From the NCBI GenBank assembly GCA_009786295.1, contig WQTN01000139.1:1-24505 (forward strand): 24,505 nucleotides of DNA. Direction: 5' to 3'. The position numbers were made by a program, and so were the translations under genes. The notes below the pieces were generated by a model that saw nothing but the letters and a program-made list of their open reading frames with translations, searched no databases and was not told where the DNA came from. Shown piece after piece: positions 22,136 through 24,505 of this stretch (the first letter of the stretch is position 1; the number at the start of each line of letters is the position of its first letter). The DNA comes from Methanomassiliicoccaceae archaeon. Its GTDB lineage: Archaea; Thermoplasmatota; Thermoplasmata; Methanomassiliicoccales; Methanomethylophilaceae.

Positions 22136-23200
22136 TTGGATGCAGAAGAAATGAAACGGACGAATCACCGTAAAAAAGTCAAATATGGATATGTAATGGG
22201 TGTTTTCCTGGCCCTTCTTTGGGGTTTATGGTATGTCCCCGGAAGTTTGATGTGGGTGATCGATCCCTTTGTAAGTCTTTACAATGATGTCGCAGTAACA
22301 CACGGCGATATCGGGGCAATGCTTGTTACCGCAGTGCTCATCAGTGGCGCCAATGCGCTGATGGCAACAGTTGTTCTTGTGATATGGAACGCTTATATGC
22401 ACAAGTTCAAAGAAATGAAAAGAACAATCGTAGAGTTAAAAGCAGTGCAGAAATACCTCATCGCGGCAGCAGTGTTCGCTGGACCTATGGCAGTCTTTGG
22501 ATCATATCTTGCGACAGGTTTTGCGGGTGCTGCGTTCTCAGCGGTTGCTGCGTTGGCATTCCCTGTCGTAGGGACAATACTGACAACGAAGTTTGCAGGA
22601 CAGAGGTTGTCGAAGAGAGCGATAGCAGGGATATTGACCATAGTAATGGGATGTATCTCAATATACGCAATAGGATTGGTTGACGAGATATCATCTGGCA
22701 GGATGGAAATGATGGGATATGTCGGGGGACTTATGGCCGTATTCGGCTGGGGTCTTGAAGGACTTGTAATCGCAAAGGGGATGGATGTAAGTGAGCCGGA
22801 TGCAGCTTTCCATCTTAAGATGCTAAGCGAAACGGGCATATGGTGGATCATCATCATACCGATTCTGGCCCTCGCAGGAATCCCTATATTAGAATACGTG
22901 GTGAACATTTTCACAGATCCCGCAGCGTTGCTGGTTGTCACATGTTCTGGATTTGCGTTCGGGTACTGTACGATATGTTACTACAAAGCGTATCCGATGA
23001 TAGGAGCCGGAAGGACAATGGGACTCAGCGCATTGAACGCTATGGTAGCCGTTGTGTTTTTGTTTGCGTTGACAGGATCTGTACCTGACTGGACGGTTCT
23101 GATAGGTGGTGTTCTGGTATTCATCGGACTTATACTTATGTTCTATGAGAAAAAAGAGAATCTTGAATCCATAAGAGGAGAGCAGGAGGCGATAGAATGA
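22136..23200 (+). CDS. DMT-superfamily (EamA-like) permease
   Basis: About 354 residues with ten hydrophobic spans in two halves, as in drug/metabolite transporters: first GVFLALLWGLWYVPGSLMWV (with the conserved early Trp and Pro), then spans covering LVTAVLISGANALMATVVLV, KYLIAAAVFAGPMAVFGSYL, AAFSAVAALAFPVVGTIL, AGILTIVMGCISIYAIGLV, GYVGGLMAVFGWGLEGLVIA, WWIIIIPILALAGIPILEYV, ALLVVTCSGFAFGYCTICYY, GLSALNAMVAVVFLFAL and VLIGGVLVFIGLILMFYEKK. The start is probably TTG 22136, spaced correctly from AGGAGGAGGAG (ATG 22151 is too far). Its place between the corrinoid and methyltransferase genes suggests import of the methylated substrate. It is unrelated to the MtmP/MttP permeases of Methanosarcina as far as I can see. 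Confidence 0.85.
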   Translation: MDAEEMKRTNHRKKVKYGYVMGVFLALLWGLWYVPGSLMWVIDPFVSLYNDVAVTHGDIGAMLVTAVLISGANALMATVVLVIWNAYMHKFKEMKRTIVELKAVQKYLIAAAVFAGPMAVFGSYLATGFAGAAFSAVAALAFPVVGTILTTKFAGQRLSKRAIAGILTIVMGCISIYAIGLVDEISSGRMEMMGYVGGLMAVFGWGLEGLVIAKGMDVSEPDAAFHLKMLSETGIWWIIIIPILALAGIPILEYVVNIFTDPAALLVVTCSGFAFGYCTICYYKAYPMIGAGRTMGLSALNAMVAVVFLFALTGSVPDWTVLIGGVLVFIGLILMFYEKKENLESIRGEQEAIE

Positions 23201-23508
23201 TGGAAGGCAGGCCGATAAAATTCCGTTTGCTCGAGATGTTCAATGAGGGGGGAAAATGGAATTATGAAGTTATCCCGCAGGTGCAGGAAGAGTATCAAAT
23301 GAACACCAAGTTTGAAGCGGACTGCATCAACTTTGACATCATTGAGATATGCACTGCAGGATTCCTTGTAAAAACCGAGACAAAAATCGACGAAGAAGGA
23401 ATATACCGCCAAGGTTCCCTGCTGATAAAATACCAGATAACACAGCTCGGAAGGGACCAGTTCGAAACGATTGCGCGCAACCTGAGCAAAAGGAGGGTGA
23501 AAACATGA
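23197..23508 (+). CDS. Small winged-helix-like protein of the MttB operon
   Basis: A 103-residue soluble protein overlapping the permease stop (ATGA) with AGGAGG eight bases upstream. The sequence KFRLLEMFNEGGKWNYEVIP suggests a first helix pair; INFDIIEICTAGFLVKTETK looks like a recognition helix plus strand; and GSLLIKYQITQLGRDQFETI has the KYxIT..GR pattern of PadR/MarR-like wings. I therefore infer a winged helix, perhaps a second regulator or a non-DNA-binding adaptor. I do not recognise a named family. The next start again overlaps its stop. Confidence 0.65.
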   Translation: MMEGRPIKFRLLEMFNEGGKWNYEVIPQVQEEYQMNTKFEADCINFDIIEICTAGFLVKTETKIDEEGIYRQGSLLIKYQITQLGRDQFETIARNLSKRRVKT

Positions 23509-23639
23509 ACAACTGGGACGCAATATTAGAATTCTTTTCGGGGGGAATTCCATTTGCCGAGTACATTTGGGTACCGATCATAATAGGTGTATCTCTCACC
23601 GCGCTGTACATTGCAAAAAAGATGGTATCAGACGTATGA
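23505..23639 (+). CDS. 44-residue single-span membrane protein
   Basis: Too short for most gene finders. ATG 23505 overlaps the previous stop (ATGA) and follows AGGAGGGTGA closely. The peptide has an amphipathic start (NNWDAILEFFSGGIPFAEY), one membrane span (IWVPIIIGVSLTALYIA) and a basic end (KKMVSDV), so it is probably N-out, C-in. Its place behind a permease and in front of mttB, all by overlapping frames, suggests a small partner of the permease or a membrane anchor for the methyltransferase complex. Confidence 0.7.
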   Translation: MNNWDAILEFFSGGIPFAEYIWVPIIIGVSLTALYIAKKMVSDV

Positions 23640-23694
23640 ACTCGCAGGAGAAAAAAAACTTTGATAAATTTCAAAAAATAACGGAGGAAGAAAA

Positions 23695-24505
23695 ATGAAA
23701 GGAAGATATGAGCTATTAAGCAAATCAGATATGGAAAAGATCCACGAAGCCACACTGAAGGTGCTGATGGATCCAGGCATTCTCATCAACCATGAGGGTG
23801 CAAGAAAAGTATTCAAAGACGGAGGATGCGAGGTAGATGAAAAGACAAAGATCGTAAAGATACCAAGGCACGTTGTAGAATCTGCAATAAAAAACGCGCC
23901 TGAGAAGTTCACACTTTTCAGCCGCAACGGAGAGTTTGACCTTGAAATGGTCAGTGATGGTTCTGTTGTGAACTACAATACATTTGGCGTTGGATCAAAG
24001 ATGGTCGATTACCTAGCTCCGAACCAATTCAAGACAAGAAATAGCACATTAAAAGATATCCAGCAGATAGCCCAGGTCACCGAGGCGTGTGAGAACGTAC
24101 ATTGGTTCTGCTCTCCTGTATCGGGGATGGAACTGGCTGGACTTAATGTGTGCCGCGCGACAAGAGAAGTAGATTCTATAATATCTTACAGCTCCAAACC
24201 GGTGATGCTCGACGCAGTGCCGGAATACCTGCCAGAGTATTTTGAGATGCAGAAGATATTGTACGGAGGTGACGAGAATGAAGCATTCAACAAACCTTTC
24301 CTTACAATGACAATGTGTCCATCCAGTCCGTTGCAGCTTGACAGGTCGCTATGCGACCTTGTGCTGTATTCTCCACAGTATAACTTCCCAGTCTCCATGT
24401 TGAGCATGGCAATGAGTGCGGCCTCCTCGCCCATTTTCCTTGCGGGAACAATGGTCACCCACAATGCAGAAGTACTGGCGGGGATAACACTCACTCAGCT
24501 TGTCA
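23695..24505 (+). CDS. MttB-family methyltransferase, N-terminal part (cut by window end)
   Basis: About 270 residues of a protein usually near 480-500. KIHEATLKVLMDPGILINHE, GCEVDEKTKIVKIPRHVV, LCPTSPLEL-like CPSSPLQLDRSLCDLV, and FPVSMLSMAMSAASSPIFLA then GTMVTHNAEVLAGITLTQL correspond well to trimethylamine:corrinoid methyltransferase MttB. MttB moves a methyl group from trimethylamine to the corrinoid protein and has pyrrolysine (UAG) near residue 334; relatives without pyrrolysine use glycine betaine, proline betaine or carnitine. That codon lies beyond 24505, so the two groups cannot be told apart here. ATG 23695 follows cGGAGGaagaaaa. No TAG occurs in the visible frame. Confidence 0.92.
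   Translation, partial: MKGRYELLSKSDMEKIHEATLKVLMDPGILINHEGARKVFKDGGCEVDEKTKIVKIPRHVVESAIKNAPEKFTLFSRNGEFDLEMVSDGSVVNYNTFGVGSKMVDYLAPNQFKTRNSTLKDIQQIAQVTEACENVHWFCSPVSGMELAGLNVCRATREVDSIISYSSKPVMLDAVPEYLPEYFEMQKILYGGDENEAFNKPFLTMTMCPSSPLQLDRSLCDLVLYSPQYNFPVSMLSMAMSAASSPIFLAGTMVTHNAEVLAGITLTQLV

Noticed and set aside
1..24505. CRISPR arrays, insertion sequences, prophage genes
   Set aside because: No regularly spaced direct repeats, transposase, integrase or terminal inverted repeats were seen.

Overview
The window looks like chromosomal DNA of a hydrogen-dependent methylotrophic methanogen of the Methanomassiliicoccales (Thermoplasmata). It carries a methanol methyltransferase (mtaB) at the left edge and a trimethylamine-methyltransferase-family gene (mttB-like) with its corrinoid protein at the right edge. 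Between them is an archaeal gene set: SRP54, TrmY, HMG-CoA reductase, archaeal PheT, a COG1340 coiled-coil protein and TATA-type promoters. All 30 genes whose 3' end is visible stop with TGA (23) or TAA (7), none with TAG, as expected where UAG is read as pyrrolysine. The genus is not resolved from this sequence.

Layout. 1-484: 3' end of mtaB. 485-920: gene-free. 921-2673 (minus): NfeD-like and SPFH/stomatin genes, then tRNA-Ala(CGC). 2785-5087: a zinc-ribbon gene converging on a minus operon of purB, a 60-aa membrane protein and a Cys-rich redox-type protein. 5353-6360: coiled-coil protein with a hairpin terminator. 6454-6530: a probable small structured RNA. 6577-9795: ffh, trmY, a DUF2116 zinc-ribbon membrane protein and a fused CoaD-type nucleotidyltransferase/DUF84 NTPase. 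9825-13102 (minus): hmgA-pheT-peroxiredoxin operon. 13174-15565: polytopic membrane protein, TPR protein, rubrerythrin. 15702-17524: two tandem zinc-ribbon/TM2 paralogues facing a third zinc-ribbon membrane protein. 17636-19578: Fe-S uracil-DNA-glycosylase-like protein and two tandem paralogues of unknown family.

The most interesting part is 19613 to the right edge: an iron-sulfur flavoprotein, a likely small RNA, a MarR-type regulator, and a divergent operon encoding a corrinoid protein, a DMT-type permease, a 103-aa winged-helix-like protein, a 44-aa single-span membrane protein and an MttB-family methyltransferase (cut by the window end). The permease, 103-aa and 44-aa genes are joined by ATGA overlaps. 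A motif ATATTGANNNCTCAACA occurs three times: beside the TATA box of the corrinoid operon, inverted 132 bp upstream on the marR side, and beside a TATA-like sequence in front of the small RNA. I read this as one regulon for uptake and demethylation of a methylated amine or quaternary ammonium compound. The substrate is not known, and the codon that would show whether this MttB contains pyrrolysine lies outside the window.
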